Part shown: one piece after another, positions 34,061 through 47,671 of the stretch | Layout of the letters: every line of letters begins with the position of its first letter | Numbering within the stretch: the stretch's first letter is position 1 | Source of the DNA: Endothia cerciana | Lineage: Eukaryota; Ascomycota; Sordariomycetes; Diaporthales; Cryphonectriaceae | Assembly (NCBI GenBank): GCA_026119935.1 | Contig: JALRMH010000030.1 | Span: 62,001 to 126,000, forward strand | Length of the DNA: 64,000 nt | Direction of reading: 5' to 3' | Notes under the pieces: generated by a model | What the model was told of the DNA's origin: nothing | The model's input: the letters and a program-made list of their open reading frames with translations, nothing else | Database searches by the model: none | Translations under genes and position numbers: made by a program

Positions 34061-35222
34061 CCTAAACAGATCTTTCAGCAGTTACTCATCACCGGTTTAG
34101 AGATTAGCATACCCGAATAGCGGCAGAGGGCGCTAGCTGACGGTGTCGACCGAGCAGCGATGTAGGTGCCTCGGCGAGGGTATGTGGCAGATGCGACATG
34201 GTTGCGCCCTGATATTGAGGAACGAGAAAATACAAATCTCAGCATGTGACAGCTTCCAGGCCGTCTGACTGTCGCCAACACCGTTCCAGCACAATGGTCC
34301 TCATAGTCTCATCAACTCTCCTTATGTCTTAAGTCCACATCTGAGCGCCGACGAATGATAAGGTCTTGGGTATGTTCTTACAACCGCTAGGGATCGATCT
34401 TCATGCACAAGAGCGGGCCGCGATAAGCAAATGTCCTAGTCCTTCCCTTCATACTATGTACTATGGTACGTTATTCTGGTGGCATCGCCAAGAAAAGCAA
34501 TGTGTTTTATGCAGATACATCAGTTCATCTATTGCAAAGCCCGCGCACACCGTCGAGGCGGACACGGTCTCGCAGCGTCTATAACAAGGTTCCAAACCTG
34601 CGTTGACGACAGTATGTATTCATCAGCGTAGCCAGTGGCTCTAAGCGTGAAGAAGAAGGCGCTATCGTCGAAAGCCCACTTGGTTGATTGAAGGAGGGAG
34701 ACTGGCTTCCAACACCTGGCTCTACCAGTACAATGTAGCTCTAAAATGATGACGTGTTATGGGACGATGTGTTTCTACTATCGCGGCCCAGAGTACCATA
34801 GTATATCCATAAGTTCCACTTCAAGTGCAACTGATTGTAGTCGCGTACACTGTATTCTCATTAACTTCGCCTGTAAACACCATTGGAAAGACGTGGCTTC
34901 GGCAAATTGCCACCTTATACATAGCGCGTAGTAGCCGTGGTTCTACTTCAGTGTAGTAGAGCTAAGCGAAATCTCTGGTATTGTGGTTCCTTCTTGTCTG
35001 GAGTAGAGCTCATTCCGCACCAACGAGGTGGTGACCGATTGTGTGCCATAATATATATAAACACAGGTGGTAGAGGTCTTGAGGTATCAGCCAAAGCCGT
35101 CCTCATCACACACATCCGTGAATACTCAGATTATCAGGACGTCTGGTTCAATTTAGTGCAAGTCGCTCGCTGTTTACACACTGAGATACATTGATGCACA
35201 TGTGTACACAGGTCTCCATCAC
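34061..35222. other. Intergenic region, no gene recognised
   Basis: Only short unsupported frames are present on both strands. Confidence 0.4.
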
Positions 35223-36337
35223 TTATGCTCGCATCCCATCTAAGATCTGCTGCGCACCAGCGAACTCGTATTCCCGCATCGTCTCGTCCCAAAGCCTCGA
35301 TATTACAGGCTCGATCTTAGAATCGTGCGCTGGTGCCGCGTACCTATAGAACAGAATGGTCAGCATACAGGCTCTCGTTCAATCTGTGGCCCGAGCCTTG
35401 GGAGACAGGCCACTCACGGTTTGATGGTCCAGTCCATGACGAAGCTCCCATGTGTCTCTTTCCCCTTGACGACAGCGGCGTCGATGTAGGTCGACGCACC
35501 GTCCTCCAGCTTCCGACCTATCAGCGACTTCGAGATGCTGAACACCGCGGCCACAACGCCTCTCGTGTCACGGTGCAAGTCCGAGCCCTTGCAATACCCC
35601 GGGTCGACAAGATTGATAATCACATCTTCAGGCTTAACGTACCCAGCGAGTCGGATCATGAAGAGCTGCCCCAGGAGTTTCGAGGAAGGGTACCGCTCGA
35701 TGGGGTCCCACGGCATGATTTTAGTGTCGTCGAAGGAGCTAAGCAGAGGAACTTGGTTACGGTTGGGAAACTTTGCTGAGTAGCTGACGCCCGAGTTGAC
35801 AATCGTCAGACGGCCGGGTGTGCCTGGAGGGGACTTGGCCTTCAAGGCGGGCAACAGGAGGATGGCGAGGAGGAAGGTGGACAAATAGTTGACCTGGATG
35901 GTCTCCTCATGGCCGGTGTTGGAATTGATACTGAAATCAGGCTTGACGATACCCGCATTCAAGACTGCGATGTCGAGCCTCGTCAGCTCAACGTCGACTC
36001 TTTGTGCGAACGCCTGGACAGAGTCGTAGGAGCCCATCTCGAGTTCCCAAACGTCAACGGTGGCCTTGGGAAAGTCTTTTCGAAAGCTCGCGGCGACTTC
36101 CCCGCCCTTCTTCACCGATCGAACGGCTAAAATTAGTCGGGACAAGCCGAATGAGAGAAATTGGCGGCATGAAAGGTACCCCAGACCTGCGCTGGCTCCC
36201 GTGATGATAGCTGCTTTCCCACTAAGATTCGTGTTCGAGGGCGGATAGACGGCTTTGCTACAGAATTGAGAGTCCATCACAATCCTAAGCGACCCTTTCT
36301 TGAGAGGCCCCAGCTGAAAAGACTGCGATTCAGACAT
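35223..36337 (-). CDS. Short-chain dehydrogenase/reductase
   Basis: Exons 36337-35418 and 35343-35223, joined over a 74-nt intron (GTGAGT to TATAG), encode 346 residues. The Rossmann cofactor motif TGASAGLG is at about 47-54, NAGI at 127-130, the catalytic Ser at 182 (IVNSGVSY) and Tyr/Lys in YPSSK at 216-220. The size and spacing fit the NADP-dependent retinol-dehydrogenase-like SDR class found often in fungal biosynthetic clusters. The C-terminal exon (YAAPAHDSKIEP, LDGMRA) completes the fold. No break is seen, unlike its neighbours on both sides. The substrate cannot be told. Confidence 0.9.
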
Positions 36338-36840
36338 TGCAAGGCGTGAGTTTGCGATATTCTAGACCTCAAAGAGTGTATAACGAAGTATTGGATTTAG
36401 TGTACTGTGTATGGTCACGGCCACAAACATCATACTTCAATAAATCGCCATATGGTTCCTTTGCAGAATATCCGTCGACATTTTATACCAGAGTTCCAGG
36501 CATATGAACATTCGATTCCCCCGAACCACTTTGCCATGCCGGGCCGAAGCAAACACCGTCGTGACCTTGAAGATTGTTTTCCCGTTTTGGAATCGTTCTG
36601 CTACATTCGAGAATACGCTAAAGCGATCGCAACAATGCATGGTACATTTTTCATCAGCAGCGGTGTATGCACTATAACTAATGAGTGCCCAGGCTTGGGT
36701 TTCGCGGCTCTCCGGTCGAATTGAACGCCGACGGTGGCTCACGCAGCCTTTAAACCCGACGACGTCTTACTCAGATCGGAGGTAGATGTGATCAGCCACA
36801 ACATCTCGCCTGCCGACGATCGCTACCTCTGCTCTCATAG
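36338..36840. other. Intergenic region between the SDR and the regulator pseudogene
   Basis: Holds the SDR promoter side. Frames at 36407-36742 are unsupported. Confidence 0.4.
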
Positions 36841-39800
36841 CTAAATTAAAGCCGTGAATGTCTCTTGGCCCGCAAAAAGGGTAGTGTCAATGTCAGTTTC
36901 GTGGTGAGCCAGTCGAGTCTCGCCAGATGAGTCTTCAGAAGCTATGAGTTCACCCATTGTGTGGTCGAAAAACTCGTCCAAGTCGTCTGCCAGCGAGGAA
37001 AACCGGTCGTTGTCCGTCACTGCATCGCGCTCTTGCAGACGAGGCGAATAGATGTGAGCCAGAGGATCTGAGGAATGTGCTTCTCCCATGTCCTTTTCCT
37101 GTATCCCTGAGTCATCCTCGACCGCAGATCCTGAGGTGATAAGAGAAGCTGTCTTGGAAGATAAATCACCAGCTAGCGACACACTGTCAGTCTCCGTGCT
37201 ATCAAGAAGCATACGGTGATTTTCCTGAACCACACATGACTGTGCCGGCTCTGTCAAGGACTTCAACACCCGCGCGGAGCGACTCAATCGGATTCCATCT
37301 AGGCGAGCAAGAAAGTCCTTCTTGTCCGGAAATCTTCCACTGCTCATGCTCAGATCTAGTGCAAGAGAGAGACGCAGATACGTCTTCGGCTTTACGGCTA
37401 GAAGCTCCGCCCAGTCCGTGACGTCTCTCCCGTCGGCGAAGGCTGGATCATCTTGCACAAGGTCCACCAAATGCCGGACCAATCTGGCGATCCAGTCAAC
37501 CCCGTCGTATTGTAGGTGCATCACTTTGATCACTTCGATCAAGGTGGCGGTACTTTGGGGCTGTTGAGTTCCGTAAAGATGGATATTGAGAACATGGAGG
37601 ACGAGTGGAGACGCGATATAGGCGGCGCTGTTAATTGTTATCGTGAGCAATTTGTTTTGATTCACGCCATGGGAGCACGATCCTTCAGAAGGTAGACGTA
37701 CGCGCTGATAGGGAGCCACCGGATCAAATGCCGCTGATTCAATCCCTTGACATTCTCTGTTATATTAGAGAACGCATTCTGGATCGCATCCTGGGTGTCG
37801 AGAAATCTCTGAGCATCCTCTGAATGGTCGTCCGCCGTCAGCGCCAGGTAGTGCTGGAGCTCATGGTTATATAGGGCCAGTCTTGCAGAGCTATAACCAG
37901 ATAGAGAGTCAGCTTCACAACGTAACATCAAAGTGCCATGTGACATCTAGGACTTACTGATAGTACGTGTACATCAGATGCGTATATAGGACTACAGATT
38001 CGTGCTTGGCCCAGTTTATCTCGGTTCCCACGCCTTCAGCACCAGTGGATGCCGTTAGGGCAGCCGTGTACCAATGCACCAGAGCCTTTTTGCTCTTTCG
38101 AATCTCCGCTTCCTCGGATGGAACTAGGTCCGTCGTCGTCGGCTTCCGTCCGGAGCTGCGTCGAGCGGAAAGACCAGAACAAGGACGGCCGTCAGGAGGA
38201 CACACAAGTCCAAGACTTGGGAGAAGAGGCGAACCAACTCTCATTTCGTGTCGGGATTATAGACCATGGATCGGTGGATTTCATCATCCAGATCTATCAG
38301 TCCCAGCGGCCGGTGCTTCTCAAAGTCGAAATGGGCACGGGTAATCTGAATGCCTCGTCGCATACCCAGTGGCAAGATCCGATCTCGTATGACGCAGCAC
38401 CACCAGAGGCGTTTGAGAACATTGACCCGCTTCGCTTCAGGAACCTTGTTTGCGGACGATGATGTTGGGTTAGCAGGCAATGTGGCATAGTAGGGTGCTT
38501 CGACGTCCATTGCATTCTGGATGGCGATGCTCAGCCAGATAGTGTTGGCCTTTGTCTCGGTTCTCACAGGTGGCGACCAGTACGAGAGAAGCAGCGCGGC
38601 TTGGGCAGCGGCCACAGAGGAAGACTCGGCACCGAAGTCGTAGAGAAGCTAGAATGTGTCAGTGAGAAGTCACACAATGATGGCCATGCTGGCGTCTCAC
38701 CTTGGCTCTTCGATAACATGCAGCTCTGAGACCCCGAATGCTTTCGTACCCGAAGGAACTGGCGCTTTCCATCGACCAGTTGACGAACTCTGAGAGAAAG
38801 AGTGTCAGTCCCTGTTCGAGGATAGTGTTCGATGCTACAAGATCTCGTACTTACATTGCATGATACAAACATAATAGCCTGGAAAACGAGCAGCGAGATC
38901 CTAGATTCCTCGCGAACAGATTGCTTATTGTAGTACATCTCCCAGAAGTCGCCCTCATTGAACAATGGCAGAAATGGATGGATGTGTAGGAAGTACTGTC
39001 GCACAATCTGGTCCATGATCCCTCGCGTAGGCAGGTGCAGGCAGCCCTCGGCCTCCAGGAAGTCGACATCTCGCGGCAAGCAGTTGAACGGGTTGTCCAG
39101 TGTGAGAAACGGATAGTATGTATAGATAATGCTGTTGGGATGAAGTGTGCTCTGCTGATGCCGTGAAGGGAGGTCGAAACAATCTGCCTCAGGCTCTTTG
39201 ACGGACGCAGACAGACAATTGTCTGCAATAAAAGAAGCTATTCTCGTTGCGTAAGTCACATGCACGGGTTACAAGGCTCAGCCTGATCTCACCTGACTGC
39301 ATTGGAACTGATGCCCCAGGCAACATGGTGGCCAAATCACCCCCGAGGAACTCTGTGCCGTCCATGAATAAAGGGTCTGGGACTTGGTCTTCAGGAGCCA
39401 CTGGTTGCTCATCAAGCATGGTCAGTTGCCCTACATCTGAGGCCTGCAAGCCAGTGTCGCTATTGAGACGCTGTTCTGCTGCAGTGCTGCCTCTATCACG
39501 GGGTCATTGTTATGCTCTGGATCGACAACGCTATCTTGGCGATTACAAGGTCGACCATCCCGTCGAGCACTGGATTTTGGCCTACGATTACCATGTCAGC
39601 TAGCACATCGGCAGCGGATGAGGAATGATTAAACCACTTCCTCGCCTTTACAACGCAAGCGATGCTATCCGGGGAGTAGTTCATGCATGGCGGTCCACTC
39701 CTCGACACATCGCAACGAACCTTTCTCGTCTCGCGAGGCAGGTGAGGTGGAAACGAATCTTCAAACACGAAGGCGGTTCTTGTGCTATGTCTTCTCAGCT

Positions 39801-39876
39801 GTGCCAAATTTTGACGAGAAGTGTTGGATGTCGGAGCCACATGGATGAGTTGATCAGGTAGAGCCCCTGAGCACAT
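36841..39876 (-). pseudogene. Broken Zn2Cys6 transcription factor (fungal_trans type)
   Basis: A regulator-like gene can be traced through several exons. It starts with a damaged zinc cluster (RKVRCDVSRSGPPCMNYS, the expected fourth-position Cys now Tyr and the first two Cys not found). It then has the fungal-specific middle domain: QYFLHIHPFLPLFNEGDFW, FGYESIRGLRAACYRRAK, LLYDFGAESSSVAAAQAALL and LWWCCVIRDRILPLGMRRG. Introns are well formed. An in-frame TGA at 38243-38241 (where CGA would be Arg) is followed by more matching protein, and the frame shifts near 38165. The last exons (LPISAAAYIASP) are open. It resembles cutinase-factor-like regulators and could once have controlled neighbouring genes. 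A sequencing error cannot be excluded for the frameshift. Confidence 0.72.
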
Positions 39877-42513
39877 GGTGTCTCAGCAAGTCGGCCACTT
39901 CACCATCCGTCACCGCCGAGATTTAGGGTTTGGCCTTCGGCCCTTTCGCCTCTTCGCTCGACCCCAGCACTACCAGCCGGGTTGTAGTCCGCTGTGTTCC
40001 CCACGGGGTAAAACTGGGTCATACCTGAGTTTCAAGTCTAGCGCATCTCAACTAGACAACTCGGCTCCGAGACCCTTCTCGAAGGCCATCTGTAGGACGA
40101 TGCTTCCAAAGTTTCCGATATTGTACAAGCATTATTCCGAAAGTTTCATGCAGTGTGAGACGGATGGCCATTCGTTCACCGATTTCATTGTCTAGCGTTT
40201 TTCACATGATACGCACGCGTTATACGCTGACAGCGCATATTGTTGGGCTAATTTACTCTTCGATGTTACTGCTATTCACTCGATATCAGCATTCCATACC
40301 GTCCGCAAGGTTGAGAAACCCGCGCGGGCCACCAGAAGCCGGCATTGTGGAGGTGTGTAACCTGAAGTATATTGTACTGTCGCTCTTAACAAATTTGTGT
40401 GAGCGCGATGTATTAAGGATACACCGAGAGACGAAGAGCAGGTCCACCAAATGAAGAAGAGTTTAGTGAGAAGTTCATCATGTCATCAAGTGGATCTGCA
40501 GGCCCTCGAAGAGAGAAAATGGCTAACAGACACAGTCGTAGGAGTGGCCCAACCGTCAGAATACCCAGATGGACGCTCGGCTTCGTAAAAGAGTCTCAGT
40601 TCAATGAAGAGGTCTTCGGCGCTTCGCTTTCCTGCTGAGGGTGCGCTTCATCATTTTCGTCCGTGATATCTTACCTAAGCGGCTTCTCAAAATGGTGATT
40701 GTTACTAAGGTTATTCTGAGCGGAGTGCAGGTCTTCGCTTGCTCACAAGAAGGTGACACTTTGTTTGTTGACTCAAGTTGGTGATGCCAGCCATAAGGTC
40801 GGAGCACAGCAAGCCACATGCATGTGTCTTTCGGAATCATGTGTGTCCACAATCACTGCTTGCTGACACCATTACCTCTGTTATCTACATAGGTATAGTA
40901 CCATCTTGCTGCTTATGATAATGGCGCATCTATGTGATAGGCTAAAAAGGATGGCTGCTCTGCAGGCGGTCAGCCAAGGCGAATACCCTAGTCTGATCAA
41001 ACAAGAAGAGGCACAGAAACTACCAATTTTCTAGGTCAGACGTGATACACATATCTATTCTCTTCTGTTCGTCCCCTTCTAAGCCTCATAGGCCGCCTGT
41101 GTGCAGTATACACCCTAGGCTATCATTGATGCAAGCCTTCGATGGCGTCCTCTGGCTCTTATAATATTTCCCAAAGACATCCCGTTTCAAGACGACGTTT
41201 TCGATAGCATGCCAAACCCCGATGGCACTGCTGTGATCTGCAGTTCGACATCATCGATGTGCAAGCCTGGTCTTTAGGGGCACGATTTGAAGCTTCTCCG
41301 GTCTGAATGCTCCTTAGACACGAATCAGAAGACTTGCCTAATGATAGAGACTTCTTGATGCAGTCTCTGGGCCAATCGTTTTGGCCATGCTGCAAAGCTT
41401 ATGTATGACATTCATAACGCCGAACGAAGACTTTCTAGATGTCAGTGATCAGTACACAATAGCATGTTCCACCTGCTAATTGCTTTCCAGCTTTTTCACC
41501 ACTTTGATGTTCGAGCAGAATCCTTCCAAAAGGACTCTGATCTTAGTTGATTCAGATGGAAGATGGGATTTGTCGTCCACATTGCGGGAATTTGTGGCTT
41601 GGGAAGCCAGATATAGCCTTCAAATTACGTGGTTAAACAAGGTTGATGGTCTTGGCGGTCCTACCAGAGTTGAGGATCATTGTGATGTCCGAAATCCAGG
41701 AGAGCGACATGACAGGCGTCAATAGTGCTCACGATGTTTGACGATCGAAAACATAAATTAGTGTCCATGGTATTTATGTACTTGATTGCTTCCGGTGGAA
41801 GAAGCCGTGGCTCTGTTCCGAATCTCGGAAAAGCCGGTCTTGTATACATGCTGTAATTTAAAACGCAAGTAAGTGGGGTTCGTTATGACGGGTTCCTTGA
41901 ACTCGTCAGGCACGAAAATTTGAACAGGGATCAAGGTTATCGCGGCAGCGTATCAATGTGGATGTGTGCATTGATTATAATTTCCGTCTTTTCAGGGATG
42001 GCGTCGAGCCTTGAAGGGGGAGCACATCTCGTTCTTCGCCTGAGAAAAGCATTCGGTGGCCGACGACGATCTTGAAAAATCTAGTCCCTTCCCCTATCCA
42101 CAGCGGGTCATCGGAGAAGGTTTGATAACCATTCTGATCACTGTAACTCCGGCAAATCCGGAATGCACGAGCTGTTGTTGATGTTTGGATCATAGAATGC
42201 CTGGGGTCTTGGTAGAAGCCAAAATTGAACATGTGACCGCCATATTTCAGGCTCGCTTGATACTCAGTAAGAATATTCCAGACAAGAAGACTTGTTTCTC
42301 TCTATATCTATTTCTTACATCCAAACTGCGTTGCACTAGACACAACATCATTAGGGAGCACTCATCAGTGCCTCACCTGGCTCAGAGACTCACGACAACA
42401 CCATCCTATCCGGGTACTTTACTTTCGCTGATCTAGCTTTTCTTTTCGTTCGTCGAGTCATTCAAATTACACCTCGCTCCTAATATTCAGCATATTGATT
42501 CTCCTCAGTGAAG
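39877..42513. other. Intergenic region with weak coding relics
   Basis: No intact gene. On the plus strand, protein-like but broken stretches occur at about 40910-41035 (LCDRLKRMAALQAVSQGEY) and 41160-41400 (FPKDIPFQDDVFDSMPN, and in another frame LPNDRDFLMQSLGQSFW). They may be the remains of one gene of unknown family. Confidence 0.35.
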
Positions 42514-43888
42514 ATGCGTTGTTCCCCGTTAAATCTGGGGCTGGGACTCCTTTTCTCTCTAACCGCGGCCGCGAAAAATGTTCCTGGTGAGAGACACGCG
42601 TCGATTAGTCGACAAACGTCGAGCTCAAGCCTATGGGTGTCTTCGGTTCCAACATCCCCTCGCCCCTACGCTGTACGACACTACGGAATCGACGGTACTA
42701 TAGTCGGCTCGCAGATATATCGCTTCCCAGTGACTGGCCCGTCCTCCGACTACGCCTTTACGCTCATTTCCACAGCGGCTCCCGGATCAGGCTCCCTAGG
42801 CGTGCTTCCACACACTCATCTCGAACACTATGAGAACTTCTTCTGTCTCAAGGGCAGATTTCAGTTATGGACAGCGGACGCCGGCACCTTCGACAACGAA
42901 GAAGCCCGTCTGCTGACACCCGGTGACTATGGTGCGGTTCCGCACAATACCACGCATACCTTTCAAATCTTAGATCCGTAGGTGAAGCCCACAGAAGCTG
43001 TATGAATCTTCGAAGTCAGACGTGTACTAGCACGGAGCGTTGCAGCAGTCCTGCCGCTCCCTTGAAGCATTTCTCTAGGTTCGATTCGCCATTTGAAGGT
43101 TCAATACTAACAACCCCTCAAGCGATACGGACATGGTGGGCGTTATTCAACCTGGTGGATTTGAGAATCTTTTCTATGCTTTGTCGAATGGAAATTTCAC
43201 TCCCTCCACGTTCAGCCCTTACGAAATTGACAGCGACGACGCGTTCAATGCGAACAGCAGCTCCCCCGACTCCAGCGAGATCTCCGCCTTGGAGTCGTTC
43301 GACGTGTATGCTCAACTTAGCTTCGTTCCGTCTCGAGAGCTAGTCAACGGTTCCTACTCCTCGGGGGCTTCAACAGGTTGGCACGACGGATATACCCAGG
43401 GAAAGCTTGGCGCGGACGAATACACTTCATACTTTGTGGCCAAAGATATGGGTCCAAAGTACATCAGCCAGGCGGCAGATTTCTACCAGATTGTGCAGCC
43501 TCTTGTCACAGCAGACCAAAGTGCAGGTAATTTCACCATGTCAACAATCATTTTGGCTCAGAGGCTCAATGGCGAGCCTGCAATGAGCATTTCTGGCAAC
43601 AGTACAACGTCGAACATTACGGGAACAGGAAGCTCAAGCCAGCCACTGACGGGGCACTGTGCTTTCGAGGTATTGGAGGGTATGTTTAGCTTTGAGATGG
43701 TGGGGGAGACTATTCAGATGGTCACAGGTGATGTTGTCTTCGTTCCCGCCGGTACTGCATTCCAGTATTATAGTGAGGTACCATTCACGAAGGTCCTATT
43801 GATATCCCAGGGTTCGGATGGGTTAGATAGCAGGCTAATTGCGAACGGGCAAAGTGGATGGGAGTATCCGGTCTGGCCAGCTCAGTAA
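42514..43888 (+). CDS. Quercetin 2,3-dioxygenase-like bicupin, secreted
   Basis: Exons 42514-42977 and 43123-43888 give 409 residues. The 145-nt intron has a perfect TACTAAC branch site shortly before the acceptor. A signal peptide is present (LNLGLGLLFSLTAAAK). The N-terminal cupin has HTHLEHYENFF (His100, His102, Glu107) and a later His in THTFQI (about 148), the 3-His/1-Glu copper set of fungal quercetinases. The C-terminal cupin (HCAFEVLEGMFSFEM, GDVVFVPAGTAFQYY) lacks a metal set, as in the family. Such enzymes open the C ring of flavonols with release of CO in the medium during plant-flavonoid breakdown. Several N-glycosylation sites fit secretion. The acceptor choice restores DPDTDMVGVIQPGGFEN. 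Confidence 0.92.
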
Positions 43889-44022
43889 CGGGGTTGGAAA
43901 TGATTGACCAGGGCAAGCTGCCCAAACATGGCGTCTTTCTGAGTAAGTATATGAAGAAATGCTGTGTACATCTTTGAAGATCCCGGTTCTTTGACAATTA
44001 CTCACTGCCTCAGAACCTCGTT

Positions 44023-45540
44023 TCACTCTGTGAGATCGATTCCGGACGATCCCAATTGAGCGGCAGTTCCATTCAGCCTTCCGCATAGACGGGTCCCATA
44101 ATCTATAACCTCCCAGTTCTCCGTTCCTGGCGTTGCTATGGAGTAGAACAACCCATCCGGGTCCCACTTTTGCCTGATAGCTAAAAGCTTCGGGTAGTTG
44201 GTCCCATAGGAGTACGTTTGCCTGATACGGATCACCTTGTAATGGATATTAGATGTTCAACGTCATAAAATCAAGTCCAAATTCAAAACTATTGATAGTG
44301 AAGATTCAATCTTTGTACCTCATCGACGTATCCGCACCCATTCGCCCCGGCGTCTCTGAATGCCTGGTCGAGATTGTAGGTCGCCAACGACTGGGCATCA
44401 TCCTTCTCCTTCAGAGTTGCGTTTGGGGCCACCTCCAGACCGATGATAGCGAAGTCACTCGCATTGCGGAAGCGCGGGTCAGTGGCACTGTTCGTAACTG
44501 GCATATTATGCCCTGGATCACACATATGTGAGATGATATAGCCTCCATTGATGATTACATCCTGAAATGCAGTAACAATGCTGTCATTATTGGTGGCGAC
44601 GTCTTGGTGTGCGAACATTCATCTGCCTGTGAGCGCCGACACGCCAGCCACCTTGTCCTCGAACAGATCGATATAGAGATCAAAAAGTATACCATAGCCT
44701 TTCGTTATGGTGGAGTAATTCGACAGGCCCATGGCGTTTAGGTCATCAAACATCGGCTTGAGGATCGCATCGAGTTGCTCGGTCGTTTGGTTGATGGCCA
44801 CAGATGACTGGATATGCAGCCCCAGCGCCCAAACCTCGAAGTAGACGTTTATACCATTGTCCACGAAAGTGATTCAAGTTGCTATGGAAGACTTTCACGG
44901 CTGCCTAGAACAAAGTCTCGTTTGGTAGTGTGGGTAAAATTGATGTTCAAAATGGCTCTGCTTGACGCCACGTCCTCGTAAGCACTGAATGTGGTCGATA
45001 GTATGACGGCATATGCTGGCGGACCACCGCCTCTTAAAGCCCAGAACAGGTCGGTGTGCTTCTATGAATTTGCGATATGGTATTCGCCGTCGCCCGCGAG
45101 CACCTCGAACTGCAAAACATTGTCTGAGGCCAGCCCATACAATGTTGTCATGGGTCCATGACCGCCGCTCTCTACGAAACCCCTAGACGGCCTGACCGTC
45201 TGAATTACCTCATCAAAAATCTGGATTTGCACACGGCGAGCCCACTCTATCACTCAGCATCAACTGAATAGGGAGGCTTACTTACAGGACATTCTCCAAC
45301 TACAATAGCTAGAGAGGGCTCTCAGCATTTGCCTGCCTGAGCAACGCACGCCCTTGGACACCGGCTCCAATACGGACAGCTGGACCTGTATAGTTCCCAG
45401 GTCCGTCATAAGGAGCCTTAAATGTGACATTTTGTAAAATGTGGGTGTTAATGACAAGGGCACCCCACCTAGTAGTACCTTGGACCGAGAAAGTCAAGTC
45501 CCATATTCCGTATGATGAGTCTTAATTGGTGTTTTCGTGC
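44023..45540 (-). pseudogene. Decayed FAD-linked (berberine-bridge-type) oxidoreductase
   Basis: Pieces in order from 45540: WGALVINTHILQNVTFKAP and VRIGAGVQGRALLRQANA, GGHGPMTTLYGLASDNVLQF with EVLAGDGEYHIANS and then (after a TAG at 45064-45062) LFWALRGGGPPAYAVI, later VYFEVWALGLHIQSS, YIISHMCDPGHNMP and finally the BBE tail YPKLLAIRQKWDPDGLFY. Several stops and frame changes interrupt it, and the N-terminal FAD-binding part with the covalent His is not found. Relatives oxidise alcohols or carry out oxidative cyclisations in secondary metabolism. It converges on the quercetinase gene. Confidence 0.85.
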
Positions 45541-47671
45541 AAAGTCAATGCCAGCTTTGATATGGTTGTATTTAGTAACCAATATCACATATACACCATG
45601 ATAGCCGAGAGTACATGGTTAGCTGGGATCAGTCGTCGGTCGGCAGGTTTCGTTGGTGTAATAAGTTCAAAGCTCGGCCGCAGGCTGGTCACTTCTACTT
45701 AGGGGTCAGCCGCCTCTCCATGCTTCTAGGAATACCGAATCCCTGATCACTGACGTCCACTGCTCTTCGCAGAAGGAGGTTGACACATTCGCGCATTGTA
45801 TCGCATCGTAAGTGTTCAACGTGCCAGGGGCCATTCGAAGGTGTTGTGACACACATTACCAGGAGGAATAACAACCACAAGACCACCAGCAACGCTAGCA
45901 TTCGGCGCTGGCCACTCATCACCTGTGGGCCAGCAACTATCGCCGATGTAGCACTTTCAGGCGTACGATGTTCCATTCCAGACTGTTTGAACCAATATAC
46001 CTACAGAACCGGTGAACAATACCAGCCTCAGCAACATCAAAGCCATCTTTGATTGTTGAGACGGTGAGTTGCCCCGTGTTGATGGATGAAGTGGTAACCA
46101 GGAATGAGTGATCAGACACCACAGGTGTGAGGCAAGCTACAGAGCTGTCCGTACACACGTGTGCTGTCTTATAGCATGTTTATTGCCACCTGTATGGTCA
46201 ATCAGCTTGAGCTTAAAGGGAAGGTCTGGCCGATCTCAACCAGATTTAGGAGCACTGTCAGCAGCAGACAGCTGCCACAAAAGCCTGAGAAGATTTCAGA
46301 CACACGACAAGCCATGGCACTATATGGCAAACAGCCAACAACACTTCTCATCTAGGTTAGATCCTGGCTTGCAGTATGGATCCGACGCTGCAATGATGCA
46401 CAGCTTTCGGCAGGCCGAGCTCGAATCAAGAAGCCTCCTTTGCTGGTTCAGTAAGCCAGGTCACGCCACAGTCACAAATGAGGACTCGGGATTCCACATT
46501 CTCGCGGGGATCGCCGCATAGTAGCACAGGCACTTTCAACAGGTGGGGATTGCGAGTTTATTGACTAGACTTGTTAGGCGGCTAGAATCAAAGTCAGCAT
46601 ATGTCAGAGTCTCTACCGGATGGTAATTACAGCATAACCCTGGCCGACTACTCTCTGCTTGATGCCGCTCCTCTCCTCTGATGCACACTCTTCCGGCTTG
46701 CTAGTATAATTCACACCTAACATGGAGGGGGCGGTACATACTCGTTTGGAGTATCCAGGGTTTGCTGGACACCAATCGGCATCTCTTTCGGTTTCCCCCG
46801 TCTTGAATGAGCAAACATTGCAAAGATAGACATAGGTCAAGTCAGGCCAATGTTTTTATGGATTTTGCTCCCAATTGATTCTTTTCATGGGCTTTAGAAC
46901 ACTTCATGCTACATCTCTTTAGAACTCGTTAACCCGGTACTATAGTTATAACTGATCCGATAATGTTCAAACATGCAACGACATGGTCATCAAGTACCGA
47001 GTTCTGCGAGGCAAATAAATCGCGGACCCCTGAAATTCTTCTCTGAGCCAAGTCCTCAGAGGAATTATTAGCGTTCTAGCGAGTAGTTTTTATAGTGGGA
47101 CACTTATAGAAAAAAGATATCCTAAGTTAAATGATCGTGTTGTTTCGGACCTACAGAGTTTCTCCGCGGAGCAAAGCGACCCTTTCACACGTCTCTGACC
47201 CCCAAATGTAGCAGGCAATAATCGGCCAATATTATATGTCACTAGGACCAACCCTAGGCCTCGAAGATACAATCGGAATTCTTTTGGCGTGTTGTCTCTC
47301 AGGGAATCTGCCAGCGCGATAGCGAATGTATTGCGTGCGGTTAGCATGGATTTGAAAATGCTCCGCGGGGTCCGGGTTAAAGGTCGAATTTGTTCACATA
47401 TGCCCGCTGATGTTGCCAAGATGGTTCGACGGCCAGGTTTATTGTACCCATATCGGAAACCACCTTCTTCTCTGGGGACGGGTGCCGTCTTGTACCACAG
47501 GCACGCTTTGACACCTAGTCACTTGGAATGACGACTGATTTCAACAATAGGAGTCCATCCGAAATCGCTTATTTATGAGCAGTGGTATCCATTGACAACG
47601 CTCCCTTTCACATATCGGTAGTTAGCATCACCACCTACTGGCAGTTCATCACTATTAAGCCGTGAAGCGAT
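45541..47671. other. Intergenic region, no supported gene
   Basis: A minus frame at 45695-45976 begins with a hydrophobic stretch (LLVVLWLLFLLVM) but has no further motif. A minus frame at 46613-46840 is Cys-rich yet lacks a signal peptide. Neither is supported. Confidence 0.35.

Noticed and set aside
45695..45976. Hydrophobic frame as the N-terminus of the FAD oxidase relic
   Set aside because: The sequence after the hydrophobic stretch lacks the FAD-binding signature expected there.
46613..46840. Cys-rich 75-residue frame, minus strand
   Set aside because: No signal peptide and no upstream exon found; too little to call a secreted peptide.
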